In this document: positions 53,159 to 62,850 of the stretch, piece after piece
Position numbering within the stretch: the first letter of the stretch is position 1
How the letters are laid out: each line of letters opens with the position of its first letter
Assembly (NCBI RefSeq): GCF_006965485.1
Contig: NZ_CP041360.1
Location: forward strand, 2,480,001-2,544,000
DNA length: 64,000 nucleotides
Source: Spirosoma sp. KCTC 42546
Lineage (GTDB): Bacteria; Bacteroidota; Bacteroidia; Cytophagales; Spirosomataceae
Direction of reading: 5' to 3'
Notes under the pieces: model-generated
The model's input: only the letters and a program-made list of their open reading frames with translations
Database searches by the model: none
What the model was told of the DNA's origin: nothing
Position numbers and translations under genes: made by a program

Positions 53159-53878
53159 TTAAAATAAGCGCACTTTGCTTGTAGGATCGTCTTCATGCTC
53201 GGCGTACCAGTAGAAGGCTACGTATAAAACAATCAAGACAAAACCGTAGGCAAGTGTTAGTTTTATACTCAAATGGTCATGGTAAGTATGGGCAATGGCT
53301 ACCATCAGCGAGGAAGGGTTCGTTAGTATGTCCCAACTGTTCCACCGGCCAATACGCCCGAGGTAAATACCAAACCCCGAAAGAAACTGACTAACTACCA
53401 GCAGCCCCCAGAGTTGCCATTTTCCCAGTACTGGTTTAAGCATACGATGGACAATCAGAATGGAGTAAAGGCCTACTAGCAAGCCCGTTAGCGCAAACAT
53501 GAACAGCGTCATTGTATCAAACCAGATGAGTGGCATGTCGATATGTTTAATATGCGACAAGTCGGTAATGATGTAAGGGGCATTCGGGAAAAAGACTAGC
53601 CACGTTAGCAGGCCGCCGATCAATAACCAGCTACTTCGAAACTGTGATGCTCGTAAATCTCGAAGAACAAGAACAACACCGAGTGGAAACCAGGCTAGAA
53701 ACAGATTCCAGGCAAGCATCTCGAAGAACCACCAGTTGCCTGTGAGTAGCCCGCGGACTGTTACCAGGCTTAGCCCGGCTACGGTTAGTAGGGTGAGTGC
53801 CCGGAGGCCTTTCCCCGGTTTCGCATCTCGGGTTAGGGGTAACCCAGCACTATAGGTAGAAGCGTATTGAGTTTGCAT
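53159..53878 (-). CDS. DUF1361 family membrane protein
   Basis: A 239-residue protein with about seven helices and the DUF1361 hallmarks: LLTVAGLSLVTVRGLLTGNW, LAWNLFLAWFPLGVVLVLRD, FFPNAPYIITDLSHIKH, GIYLGRIGRWNSWDILTNPS. The function is unknown; the conserved NAPYIITDL loop is the usual signature. It is the first gene of the operon toward dgkA and carries the 22-bp operator 6 nt upstream. A sigma-type promoter candidate on the same strand has TTG about 21 nt before TTACTTTG. Confidence 0.85.
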   Translation of the reverse strand: MQTQYASTYSAGLPLTRDAKPGKGLRALTLLTVAGLSLVTVRGLLTGNWWFFEMLAWNLFLAWFPLGVVLVLRDLRASQFRSSWLLIGGLLTWLVFFPNAPYIITDLSHIKHIDMPLIWFDTMTLFMFALTGLLVGLYSILIVHRMLKPVLGKWQLWGLLVVSQFLSGFGIYLGRIGRWNSWDILTNPSSLMVAIAHTYHDHLSIKLTLAYGFVLIVLYVAFYWYAEHEDDPTSKVRLF

Positions 53879-53883
53879 TTATA

Positions 53884-53905
53884 AAAGTACTTTGTTTTGC
53901 AAAGT
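53884..53905 (-). promoter_or_regulatory. Operator-like element, copy 2 (DUF1361 operon)
   Basis: Identical over 22 bp to 51685-51706: ACTTTG-N5-CAAAGT joined to AAAGTACTTT. On the minus strand it lies 5 nt before the start codon of the DUF1361 gene, and its ACTTTG half overlaps a -7-like TTACTTTG. The exact match at two sites 2.2 kb apart, both directly before start codons, points to one DNA-binding protein. Confidence 0.7.
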
Positions 53906-54037
53906 AAACTCTTAAAAAGAATGCCAGTCAAGGAAACTGGCAAAAATATTTCTATCGGTTCAAAATGGCCTCAATTTGCTTTCCGCCTTTTTTACTAGTT
54001 TTACCCGAAGCAACGATAGTGATTTATAGCCTTCTGA

Positions 54038-54877
54038 ATGAATTTTAATCAATTAGCTCCCCGCCGTCAGGAACAACTGATGGCATTTGACCGGCTGCTG
54101 ACCATCATGGATGAACTGCGTGCGCAGTGTCCCTGGGATCGGAAACAAACCATGGACAGCCTGCGCCACCTCACCATTGAAGAAACCTACGAACTCTCCG
54201 ACGCTATTCTGGAAAAAGACCTTCCCGAAATTCGGAAAGAGCTGGGCGACATTCAATTGCATCTGGTTTTCTACGCGAAGATTGCGTCTGAGACGGGTAC
54301 CGAATTGTCGGACCGCAGTGCGACTGACCGCTTCGATATGGCTGACGTCCTGAATGGGGTTTGCGATAAACTCATTAGCCGCCATCCACACATTTATGGC
54401 GATGTAGTAGCCGATACCGAGGAACAGGTAAAAGCCAATTGGGAACAGCTTAAACTTAAAGAAGGTAACAAGTCAGTATTGGGTGGCGTGCCGGGGTCAT
54501 TGCCTGCTTTGGTAAAGGCTATGCGCATTCAGGAAAAGGCGCGGGGAGCCGGTTTCGATTGGGACGAAAAGCAACAGGTCTGGGAGAAAGTAGAGGAGGA
54601 GATGCAGGAGTTCAAAGCCGAATTCAATGCCGAAGCGAATGAAACCATCAATCACGAACGGGCTGAAGGAGAGTTTGGCGATCTACTTTTCTCTCTGGTC
54701 AATTATGCCCGTTTCATTGATATTAACCCCGAAACCGCTCTTGAACGTACCAACAAAAAGTTTATCAAACGCTTCCAGTACCTCGAAGAGCAAGCCCGCG
54801 CCAATGGCAAAACACTGAACGAGATGACACTAGCCGAAATGGACGTTTACTGGAATGAAGCCAAGAAAGATATATAA
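54038..54877 (+). CDS. mazG: Nucleoside triphosphate pyrophosphohydrolase MazG
   Basis: A 279-residue protein with two MazG domains. The first is about 25-110 (LRAQCPWDRKQTMDSLRHLT, EETYELSDAILEKDLPEIRKELGD) with the metal-binding Glu/Asp set. The second is about 170-270 (EKARGAGFDWDEKQQVWEKV, EFGDLLFSLVNYARFI). It hydrolyses NTPs to NMP and PPi and helps clear (p)ppGpp-related or damaged nucleotides. The length is typical of the full-length enzyme. It is followed 48 nt later by the phosphoesterase gene, perhaps an operon. Confidence 0.94.
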   Translation: MNFNQLAPRRQEQLMAFDRLLTIMDELRAQCPWDRKQTMDSLRHLTIEETYELSDAILEKDLPEIRKELGDIQLHLVFYAKIASETGTELSDRSATDRFDMADVLNGVCDKLISRHPHIYGDVVADTEEQVKANWEQLKLKEGNKSVLGGVPGSLPALVKAMRIQEKARGAGFDWDEKQQVWEKVEEEMQEFKAEFNAEANETINHERAEGEFGDLLFSLVNYARFIDINPETALERTNKKFIKRFQYLEEQARANGKTLNEMTLAEMDVYWNEAKKDI

Positions 54878-54925
54878 TGTATTTTGCTGCCCCATACATT
54901 CTACTTTCTAAAGCAGACCTAAACT

Positions 54926-55663
54926 ATGCGTATAGCCTTTATTACTGACATGCACCTCGGTGCCGAGGGCGAAAATCCACAGGGCGTTGATGTTCGGCAG
55001 AATTTTTTGAACGCACTGGATTTTCTGACAGAATTGAAACCGAATTGCTTAGTACTAGGCGGAGATCTGTCCAATACGAAAGTTGATCGGTCAATCTATG
55101 AGTGGATTAGAAAACAGGTCGATGAACTCCCCATACCCTACTATGTTATTGCCGGAAATCATGATGACCCGGCTATCATAGCCGATGTGTTTCATAAATC
55201 GCATGATTTGAATGACAATGAATTATACTATGCGTTGCCGCTGGAGGGTCGTCCGGTTTTATTTCTAGATTCGTCGAAAGGTGAATTCTCTACAGCGCAG
55301 TGGGCCTGGCTGCGGGATTATTTAGTGGCCCTGCGCGACACTAATGTGCTGATTATGATGCATCATCCGCCTTTACCTGCCGATGTTGAATTTATGGATA
55401 CGAAGTACCCGTTCCGGCAAAGTGATGAATTCATTGAATTAGTGCGCGAATTACCCTGCCACGTTACGGTAGTTTGCGGGCATTATCACGTCGAAAAAGT
55501 TGTGCAGCGTGGTAATCTGCTGGTATTACTTTCGCCCTCAACGTTCTATCAGATGAAGCAGGATACGCCCGGATTTGCCATCGACAATTACCGCGTTGGT
55601 ATTCGCGAAGTTAACCTCAGTACACACGGCACGACCAGCGCAGTGCATTATTTGGCTATATGA
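54926..55663 (+). CDS. Calcineurin-like metallophosphoesterase
   Basis: A 245-residue protein with the full dinuclear metal motif set: DMHLG near the N-terminus, LGGDLSN, IAGNHDDP, MMHHPPL, and CGHYHVEK. The pattern resembles the 3',5'-cyclic-nucleotide phosphodiesterase (CpdA/Icc) branch. The nucleotide substrate is not provable here. No signal peptide is present. Its last codons and stop are inside a 22-bp inverted repeat. Its convergent neighbour is guaB. Confidence 0.87.
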   Translation: MRIAFITDMHLGAEGENPQGVDVRQNFLNALDFLTELKPNCLVLGGDLSNTKVDRSIYEWIRKQVDELPIPYYVIAGNHDDPAIIADVFHKSHDLNDNELYYALPLEGRPVLFLDSSKGEFSTAQWAWLRDYLVALRDTNVLIMMHHPPLPADVEFMDTKYPFRQSDEFIELVRELPCHVTVVCGHYHVEKVVQRGNLLVLLSPSTFYQMKQDTPGFAIDNYRVGIREVNLSTHGTTSAVHYLAI

Positions 55664-55700
55664 TATAGGAGGTAAAACTTTACCTCCTATATCATATAGC
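55655..55700. repeat. Perfect 22-bp inverted repeat at the phosphoesterase 3' end
   Basis: The arms 55655-55676 and 55679-55700 are perfect (22 of 22) with only a 2-nt loop. The phosphoesterase stop (55661-55663) lies in the left arm, and the right arm ends 3 nt before the guaB stop. Such a tight stem extrudes easily and could terminate on both strands. Confidence 0.9.
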
Positions 55701-55703
55701 ACT

Positions 55704-57212
<1,509 letters not shown>

Positions 57213-57427
57213 CTACGAAAAAACTTTGACTTTCAGATACTAAATTTGCTAGCGACCTCCATAGGCTTTATTAGCCATCGTTAATTCGCCAGGTTTTGAT
57301 CTACAGAGCAGAAATAAAGACGTACTCCCATAAAAAACCTTATCCCAAATGGTATAGTTGTCGCTACTGCTTACTGTATATTCGCTTTTCCTCTTTCTAA
57401 CTTAAGTTTCTCTATTCCAGAACTACT

Positions 57428-57814
57428 ATGAAAAAAGTTAGTTTTCTAATCGCCCTGATTGGGGTAGTAGCTGGCTGCAAGCCCGCAGTTGATGTTGACC
57501 TTGCCAGGTTAGTAGAAGGTGTTTATCAGCTAAATGAATATAGTTCACCAACCCGACTTGACGTCCTGCCCAGTGGTACCCTACTTGTTACCAGACTGGA
57601 TAATGAGCATGTGCGTATTCAAGCTATTGGGTTAACGGGTAAAACCAAAATAGCTTATACGCTGCCCAAAGTCCTGATAATCAATGTGAATCGGACAACC
57701 AATGCGTTGTCAGTGAAAGGCAAAGATGTGGGACAGGTAGTGGATGATGGCGCAAGTCGATTTGTAACGATAATGCCTAGTTCAAAAATAAAATTAAGCG
57801 CAATGGTATTTTAA
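57428..57814 (+). CDS. Small lipoprotein, unknown function
   Basis: A 128-residue protein with a signal peptide and lipobox GVVAGC (Cys about 17). The mature part is beta-strand-like (VYQLNEYSSPTRLDVLPSG, TLLVTRLDNEHVRIQAIG, KTKIAYTLPKVLIINVN) and ends KLSAMVF. No conserved domain is recognised. A 251-bp region separates it from the divergent guaB start. Confidence 0.7.
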   Translation: MKKVSFLIALIGVVAGCKPAVDVDLARLVEGVYQLNEYSSPTRLDVLPSGTLLVTRLDNEHVRIQAIGLTGKTKIAYTLPKVLIINVNRTTNALSVKGKDVGQVVDDGASRFVTIMPSSKIKLSAMVF

Positions 57815-57917
57815 ACGGTTGTCATTTTCGCGCTGTTTGGGCCACTGTCTGGACAAATCGATTTAGTCGAAGTTTTAGTATTGTTGACGGAAATAAACTC
57901 CTTGGCTTAATGAGCGA

Positions 57918-57950
57918 TTGGACAAATTTGGGTTTTAGTTGTAACTTTTG
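57918..57950 (+). promoter_or_regulatory. Candidate promoter in a gene-poor region
   Basis: TTG at 57918-57920, a 21-nt spacer, then TAACTTTTG at 57942-57950. This is close to the Bacteroidota -33/-7 pattern with one extra T in the -7 box. Transcription would start near 57957 and could end at the terminator at 58024-58056. Confidence 0.3.
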
Positions 57951-58023
57951 TTAGTGTATTTGTCTTTTCGGTAACAATCCTATTTCTTCGGATCGTTCAT
58001 ACCTTTTCCTGTGTAATTGGAGT

Positions 58024-58056
58024 ATCCCTATTGGCAATCGCCAGTGGGGATTTTTT
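58024..58056 (+). terminator. Rho-independent terminator in a gene-poor region
   Basis: ATCCCTATTGGC pairs with GCCAGTGGGGAT with G-U pairs in place of two G-C pairs, around a 4-nt loop, followed by T6. It is about 210 nt after the 57428 gene stop, far for a simple terminator of that gene. Confidence 0.6.
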
Positions 58057-58698
58057 GTTACATTTAAGTTGTAGCCGAATCCTCCTCACGATGCTGGTTT
58101 ACCAAGTATTCGTGTTAAAGCGCGATGTAGTTTAGCCTATATAATAATCCAACTAGTTTACTGGCGATTTGCTGAAGGGAGGCTGTTTTGTATGCGTCTG
58201 CGCCTTTTTGGTTAAAATTTTATTAGAATAAGGGCCTTTGATAATCCATTTATCATCCTGGTCGTTTTAATAGAAAAACCTTTACCCATATGAGCAACTC
58301 GAAATCACGCTTGTTTTTCTTCCCTAACCGCTTCTGTAGTACAATTCCAGTTAGTACCACTGGCTCACTATGGGCGGGTTATGGTGGCTTTCATTATACC
58401 GCCTGTAGTTTTTTGCTGACCAAGCTTGATCCTGGTCTGGGCGTTCGAACGCTCCGCGCTGCTTGCCAGTTTATTCCAGTGGGATTTGATTATGTTACCA
58501 CTCACTATCCATCCCGACACCTTCGCTCCCGACTACGCAAGTGGATACGAATTGATGACTCGCTGCTGGTTTCTAATTTCAGGTCCCATTTCCACAAATG
58601 GGCTGCCTAATGATCATTGTTGAAATTTGAATCTGGTTTACTCATGAGGTTTTGTGACTTTTCCTGAAATTTATTTTCTAAGGAAAAGTTAGTTCGTA
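58057..58698. other. Unassigned region
   Basis: About 640 bp without a convincing gene. An open frame at 58290-58610 (106 codons) and an overlapping one at 58426-58623 are the longest; both have atypical composition (many Ser, Arg, Phe, Trp) and no recognised motif. The second contains a LPLTIHPDTFAPDYASG stretch that recalls deacetylase-like enzymes, so a decayed gene is possible. A promoter for the next small frame could lie here. Confidence 0.35.
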
Positions 58699-58824
58699 AT
58701 GGCGATTGTTCTCATGAAAATCAACAAAAAGTCATTCCCCATCCCTGGCCCCTGGACGCTGGTATTTATTATTTCTGGCTGGCTGTTCTGGCTAGCGATT
58801 GAGGCCATCTGGCGGTTATTTTAA
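58699..58824 (+). CDS. Putative 41-residue single-pass membrane peptide
   Basis: The frame from the ATG at 58699 (or the ATG at 58714) reads MKINKKSFPIPGPWTLVFII followed by a hydrophobic helix ending WLAIEAIWRLF. A basic N-terminus, a short Pro-rich turn and one membrane helix with aromatic residues at its border suit a small membrane protein. The stop is TAA at 58822. No homologue is recognised, and expression is unproven. Confidence 0.4.
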   Translation: MAIVLMKINKKSFPIPGPWTLVFIISGWLFWLAIEAIWRLF

Positions 58825-59005
58825 GGGCTTAGTAGCTCTTGATAGGTACGCATGGCGGCCATAATTCCTGTGTACTCAAGAAAAGAAAGTAAAAGGTTAT
58901 TGACCATAGCCTAGAAGCGTGCTTTATACCAGGCATCTGGCGGTTCATTAACTGGCCCACTCCCTGAATACGTATAGCCCTCCAGGAGTCTATATAAGTC
59001 TATTC

Positions 59006-59428
59006 TCACTCTAGCTTAATACTAATTGTCCTCCCAGATGTGCCAACACTAAACTGGCAGTCTTTAAATTTGGGTGCTGACAGACGGGGCCGAAAATTAT
59101 TACTGAAACCGTAGGGTTCTTTAGGCATACCGAAAATCCGCTTGTCTAGTATGCCGTTCCCGTTTTCATCGTGAAAAACTGCAACTGCGTACTCTCCTGG
59201 CTCAATCGAAAATGTTGTTTGAGCATTACTTCCCTTAATGTCTGCCTTTTTGCCCTCCACGGGGTTTCCTTCCGGAAAACCGCTGTCAGGTTTAAATAAC
59301 GCAATATAGACGGAGCCTTTTTGCGATCGGATATTCTGAATATCAATCGTTAAACTAGTTTTGGGCGACGAAGCTACAGGACTAATACTGGATGAAAGGA
59401 AACTGATAAGTGAAACCAAAAAGAGCAT
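59006..59428 (-). CDS. DUF2141 family secreted protein
   Basis: A 140-residue protein with a hydrophobic N-terminus (signal peptide about 1-20) and a DUF2141 domain. The domain starts TIDIQNIRSQKGSVYIALFK and has PGEYAVAVFHDENGNGILDK followed by FGMPKEPYGFSNN, the family signature. The last strand is FSVGTSGRTISIKLE. The DENGNGILD loop suggests a calcium site. The function is unknown; the protein is probably periplasmic. It is divergent from recJ, 40 bp away. Confidence 0.87.
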   Translation of the reverse strand: MLFLVSLISFLSSSISPVASSPKTSLTIDIQNIRSQKGSVYIALFKPDSGFPEGNPVEGKKADIKGSNAQTTFSIEPGEYAVAVFHDENGNGILDKRIFGMPKEPYGFSNNFRPRLSAPKFKDCQFSVGTSGRTISIKLE

Positions 59429-59468
59429 AGACAGAGTGTTTTTCTAAAAACGGATTTATCTTGCAGTT

Positions 59469-61211
59469 ATGATAGCCCAGCCGTCCCCCCCGCCTAAACG
59501 ATGGATCTCCAAACCGTTCCCTGATTCAGACGATCAGCAGCTGGCTATTCAATCGTTAACGCAGTCGTTGGGCATCAGTCCATTTCTGGCAGCTTTGCTG
59601 GTCCAGCGTGGGGTAACAACCTACAATGAAGCGCGGGTGTTTTTTAGGCCCGAAATTAGCCATTTGCACAATCCGTTCGACATGAAGGACATGGATCGGG
59701 CTATTATGCGTCTTCAAATGGCTATGCTACCCGAACGGGAGGAAAAAATCCTGATCTATGGCGACTACGATGTAGATGGTACGACTTCCGTAGCCCTGGT
59801 CTATAGCTTTCTGAAAAATTATCACTCAAAAATAGATTATTATATCCCTGATCGCTATAAAGAAGGCTATGGGATTTCGCGACAAGGTATTGAGTGGGCC
59901 GCCGAAAATGGGTTTTCGTTAATTATTGCGCTTGACTGTGGCATTAAATCCATTGAACGGGTAGCAGAAGCCAAAGCCCTCGGTGTCGATTTTATTATTT
60001 GTGACCACCACCGCCCAGGTGATGAATTGCCGGATGCCGCAGCCGTGCTGGACCCTAAGCGCAATGATTGTGTGTACCCCTATAAGGAATTGAGCGGTTG
60101 CGGGGTGGGGTTCAAATTGCTTCAGGCATTTTGTATGCATAAAGGCATTGAGCTGGATATCCTTTATCCATGCCTCGATTTAGTGGCCATCAGCATCGCA
60201 TCGGATATTGTACCACTTACAGGAGAGAACCGTGTTTTGGCCTACTATGGCTTAAAATATCTTAACTCGGCACCTCGCACGGGTGTAAAAGCGTTAATCA
60301 AAATAGCGGGCTTTTCTCGGGAACTGGACATTACAAATCTGGTCTTCGGCTTGGGACCACGGATCAATGCGGCTGGGCGTATTCAACATGCAAAAGCCGC
60401 GGTGCAACTACTCCTGGCCGAATCGGAAGAGGAAGCCGACGAATTTGCCATGGCTATTAACAAACATAATAATAGCCGACGCGAGTTTGATAGTAGTATT
60501 ACTGAACAGGCCTTAGCTATGATTCGGGAAAGTGACGTACTGACGCACGCTAAAAGTACAGTTTTGTACGATGCCAGTTGGCATAAAGGCGTTATTGGTA
60601 TTGTAGCCTCTCGTTGCATCGAGCATTTCCATCGACCAACAATTATTCTGACACAGTCCAATAATAAGGCGGCTGGGTCGGCACGGTCGGTACCTGGGTT
60701 TGATGTGTATGAGGCCATTGAAGCTTGTTCTGATTTGCTGGAGCAGTTTGGAGGTCATACGTTTGCCGCTGGAATGACAATGCCTGTCGACAACATTGAC
60801 GCGTTTCGACGAAAGTTTGAAGAGGTTGTATCTCGTACCATCAAGGAGGAACATCTGACTCCCCTGATCGACATCGACCTTCCATTGGACTTTAGCGAGA
60901 TCAATGATAAACTCGTTCGGATTGTGAAACAAATGGGTCCCTTTGGCCCGCACAATCTACAGCCAACATTTATGTCCGACGATGTATATCTAGTTGGCGA
61001 ACCAATTATTATGAAGGATAAACACTTGAAAATGAGTGTTAAACAAGGTAGGTCTGGGCATACATTAACAGCCATTGGCTTCGGGTATGCGCATCTTGCG
61101 GATCAGATTCGAGTGGGCAAACCCTTCTCGATCTGTTATCAGGTAGAACAGAATTTTTATAACGGAAATGTGTCTTTGCAGTTAATGCTCAAAGATTTGA
61201 AATGTAGTTAA
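59469..61211 (+). CDS. recJ: Single-stranded-DNA-specific exonuclease RecJ
   Basis: A 580-residue 5'-3' ssDNA exonuclease of the DHH family. Motifs: IYGDYDVDGTTSVALVYSF, ALDCGIKS, FIICDHHRPGDELPDAAAVL (the DHH motif), and GLGPRINAAGRIQHA. A DHHA1 domain (about 355-450, GVIGIVASRCIEHFHRPTII ... GHTFAAGMTMP) and an OB-like C-terminus follow. It resects 5' ends in RecFOR recombination and mismatch repair; recO lies 860 bp further on. A 40-bp perfect inverted repeat begins 7 nt after the stop. Confidence 0.95.
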   Translation: MIAQPSPPPKRWISKPFPDSDDQQLAIQSLTQSLGISPFLAALLVQRGVTTYNEARVFFRPEISHLHNPFDMKDMDRAIMRLQMAMLPEREEKILIYGDYDVDGTTSVALVYSFLKNYHSKIDYYIPDRYKEGYGISRQGIEWAAENGFSLIIALDCGIKSIERVAEAKALGVDFIICDHHRPGDELPDAAAVLDPKRNDCVYPYKELSGCGVGFKLLQAFCMHKGIELDILYPCLDLVAISIASDIVPLTGENRVLAYYGLKYLNSAPRTGVKALIKIAGFSRELDITNLVFGLGPRINAAGRIQHAKAAVQLLLAESEEEADEFAMAINKHNNSRREFDSSITEQALAMIRESDVLTHAKSTVLYDASWHKGVIGIVASRCIEHFHRPTIILTQSNNKAAGSARSVPGFDVYEAIEACSDLLEQFGGHTFAAGMTMPVDNIDAFRRKFEEVVSRTIKEEHLTPLIDIDLPLDFSEINDKLVRIVKQMGPFGPHNLQPTFMSDDVYLVGEPIIMKDKHLKMSVKQGRSGHTLTAIGFGYAHLADQIRVGKPFSICYQVEQNFYNGNVSLQLMLKDLKCS

Positions 61212-61217
61212 TGAGTC

Positions 61218-61312
61218 GGTAAGCGAGTAAGTCGATAAGTCAGTAAGTGGCTGACGCGAAAACAGTACACATGCGTCAGCCACTTACTGACTTATCGACT
61301 TACTCGCTTACC
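61218..61312. repeat. Perfect 40-bp inverted repeat between recJ and lptB
   Basis: The arms 61218-61257 and 61273-61312 are perfect (40 of 40) with a 15-nt loop. The arms consist of degenerate AAGT(C/G)-type words (AAGTCGATAAGTCAGTAAGTGG in part). It sits between two genes of the same direction, 13 nt before the lptB ATG. Confidence 0.92.
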
Positions 61313-61324
61313 CACGAACTTATC

Positions 61325-62056
61325 ATGATTCTTAGAACAGAAAATTTAATCAAGAAATACGGGTCAAGATTAGTCAACAACAATGTGTCGTATCAGGTAG
61401 AAACCGGCGAAATTGTGGGGCTACTTGGACCAAATGGTGCGGGAAAAACCACCTCATTTTATATGGCAGTTGGTCTGGTAAAGCCGAACAGTGGAAAGGT
61501 TTTTATCGATGATTTAGATGTTACTGCCTTGCCTATGTACAAACGGGCGCGACTTGGGCTTGGTTATCTGGCGCAGGAAGCCTCCGTTTTTCGCGATCTG
61601 AGTGTTGAAGAAAATGTGCTGGCGGTTCTTGAAATGACCTCTATACCCAAGAAGCAACAAAAGGAAAAAGTAGAAGAACTGCTGGAGGAGTTCAGCCTGA
61701 CGCACGTTCGGAAGAGCAAAGGTAAAGTGCTTTCGGGAGGTGAACGCCGACGAACGGAGATTGCACGGGCGCTGGCTGTTGACCCTAAATTTATTCTCCT
61801 GGACGAACCTTTTGCGGGTGTCGATCCCATTGCTGTTGAGGATATTCAGAGCATTGTTGCTAAGCTAAAACATCGTAACATCGGTATCCTGATTACCGAC
61901 CACAACGTAAATGAAACGCTCTCCATCACCGACCGGGCGTACCTGCTTTTCGAAGGAAAAATCCTGAAACAGGGTACCGCTGAAGAACTAGCCAACGACG
62001 AACAGGTTCGACGAGTGTACCTGGGGCAGCATTTTGAGTTGAAGCGGAAGGTATAG
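61325..62056 (+). CDS. lptB: Lipopolysaccharide export ABC transporter ATPase
   Basis: A 243-residue ABC ATPase started at the ATG at 61325; the longer frame starts within the inverted repeat. Walker A is [10 protein letters not shown], the signature is LSGGERRR, Walker B is [13 protein letters not shown], the H-loop is TDHNVNETL. Compared with generic ABC ATPases it has the LptB-like pattern '[23 protein letters not shown]'. LptB powers LptFG to lift LPS from the inner membrane; the LptFG genes are not in the window. The preceding hairpin may affect its translation. Confidence 0.92.
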   Translation: MILRTENLIKKYGSRLVNNNVSYQVETGEIVGLLGPNGAGKTTSFYMAVGLVKPNSGKVFIDDLDVTALPMYKRARLGLGYLAQEASVFRDLSVEENVLAVLEMTSIPKKQQKEKVEELLEEFSLTHVRKSKGKVLSGGERRRTEIARALAVDPKFILLDEPFAGVDPIAVEDIQSIVAKLKHRNIGILITDHNVNETLSITDRAYLLFEGKILKQGTAEELANDEQVRRVYLGQHFELKRKV

Positions 62057-62067
62057 GTGCGGATAAA

Positions 62068-62760
62068 TTATCCCAGCACTTCCCTCAACACCGGTAACGA
62101 CTTCACTTCTCCCACCGAATCAATGTGGATTTGGTAGTAGGCTACCAGCGCATCGAGCAATTCATTGCGGGCTGATCGATGCAGTTTAATGGGCGTTCCG
62201 AGCGGTTGACGCAGCATGATGTTTAAAGCCGTTTCCATTTCGTTATCGGGCAGGAATGGATAGGAGTTTTCGCGAAGTTGATCCTCGAACTCGCGGGCCG
62301 ATTCGGGGCCGAAACCCAGGAAGAACGATAGCTTGAGCAGAAAGGCTAGGTGGAAATTTTCGTAATTTGTGTGGGCTTCCTCCAGAAATAATACAGAATC
62401 AACCAGAAACCGGAAGAGAACCGGGCTGCTTGCTTCTTCTTTCAACACTTTGTTCAGCATCTCCGTCACAAACATGGCGATCGTTGACTTTGCTACTTCG
62501 AACGGCAGGCTCTGAAACGGGTAGCTGGTTTTAACCTCCGACAGCCGGTGCAGATCGCGGTCGTGTTTGTTATAAACAACCATGTCCAGCAACGTCAGTG
62601 GCTGAAACAAGGCTATTCTGTTGTTCTTACTTCGGGCCGTTCGGACGCTGTTGACAATGTAACTTTGCAAACCGAACTCTTCGGTGTAGATGCGGGCGAT
62701 AATAGACGTTTCGCGGTAACGAAGGTAACTGAGGGCAAGGCCCCGGGTTTTTTGCAGCAT
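62068..62760 (-). CDS. recO: DNA repair protein RecO
   Basis: A 230-residue protein with an N-terminal OB fold (GLALSYLRYRETSIIARIYTEEFG, then SYIVNSVRTARSKNN) and a helical C-terminal domain (LFRFLVDSVLFLEE ... FHLAFLLKLSFFLGFGP). There are no cysteines, so it lacks the C4 zinc finger found in some RecO proteins. It loads RecA onto SSB-coated DNA together with RecR. It is convergent with lptB at 12 nt between stops. Confidence 0.92.
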   Translation of the reverse strand: MLQKTRGLALSYLRYRETSIIARIYTEEFGLQSYIVNSVRTARSKNNRIALFQPLTLLDMVVYNKHDRDLHRLSEVKTSYPFQSLPFEVAKSTIAMFVTEMLNKVLKEEASSPVLFRFLVDSVLFLEEAHTNYENFHLAFLLKLSFFLGFGPESAREFEDQLRENSYPFLPDNEMETALNIMLRQPLGTPIKLHRSARNELLDALVAYYQIHIDSVGEVKSLPVLREVLG

Positions 62761-62850
62761 TTCCTGGAAAGCAGTAAACTATCTAAGATAACGCTTTTTA
62801 GTGTAAAAAGTCGCCTTCGTGCACTATAATTGCTGACAAATTCGCCTTCC

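Noticed and set aside
58290..58610. A 106-codon open frame as a gene
   Set aside because: Composition is atypical, no motif or homologous pattern is seen, and an overlapping frame in the next phase looks equally gene-like. Left as unassigned region.
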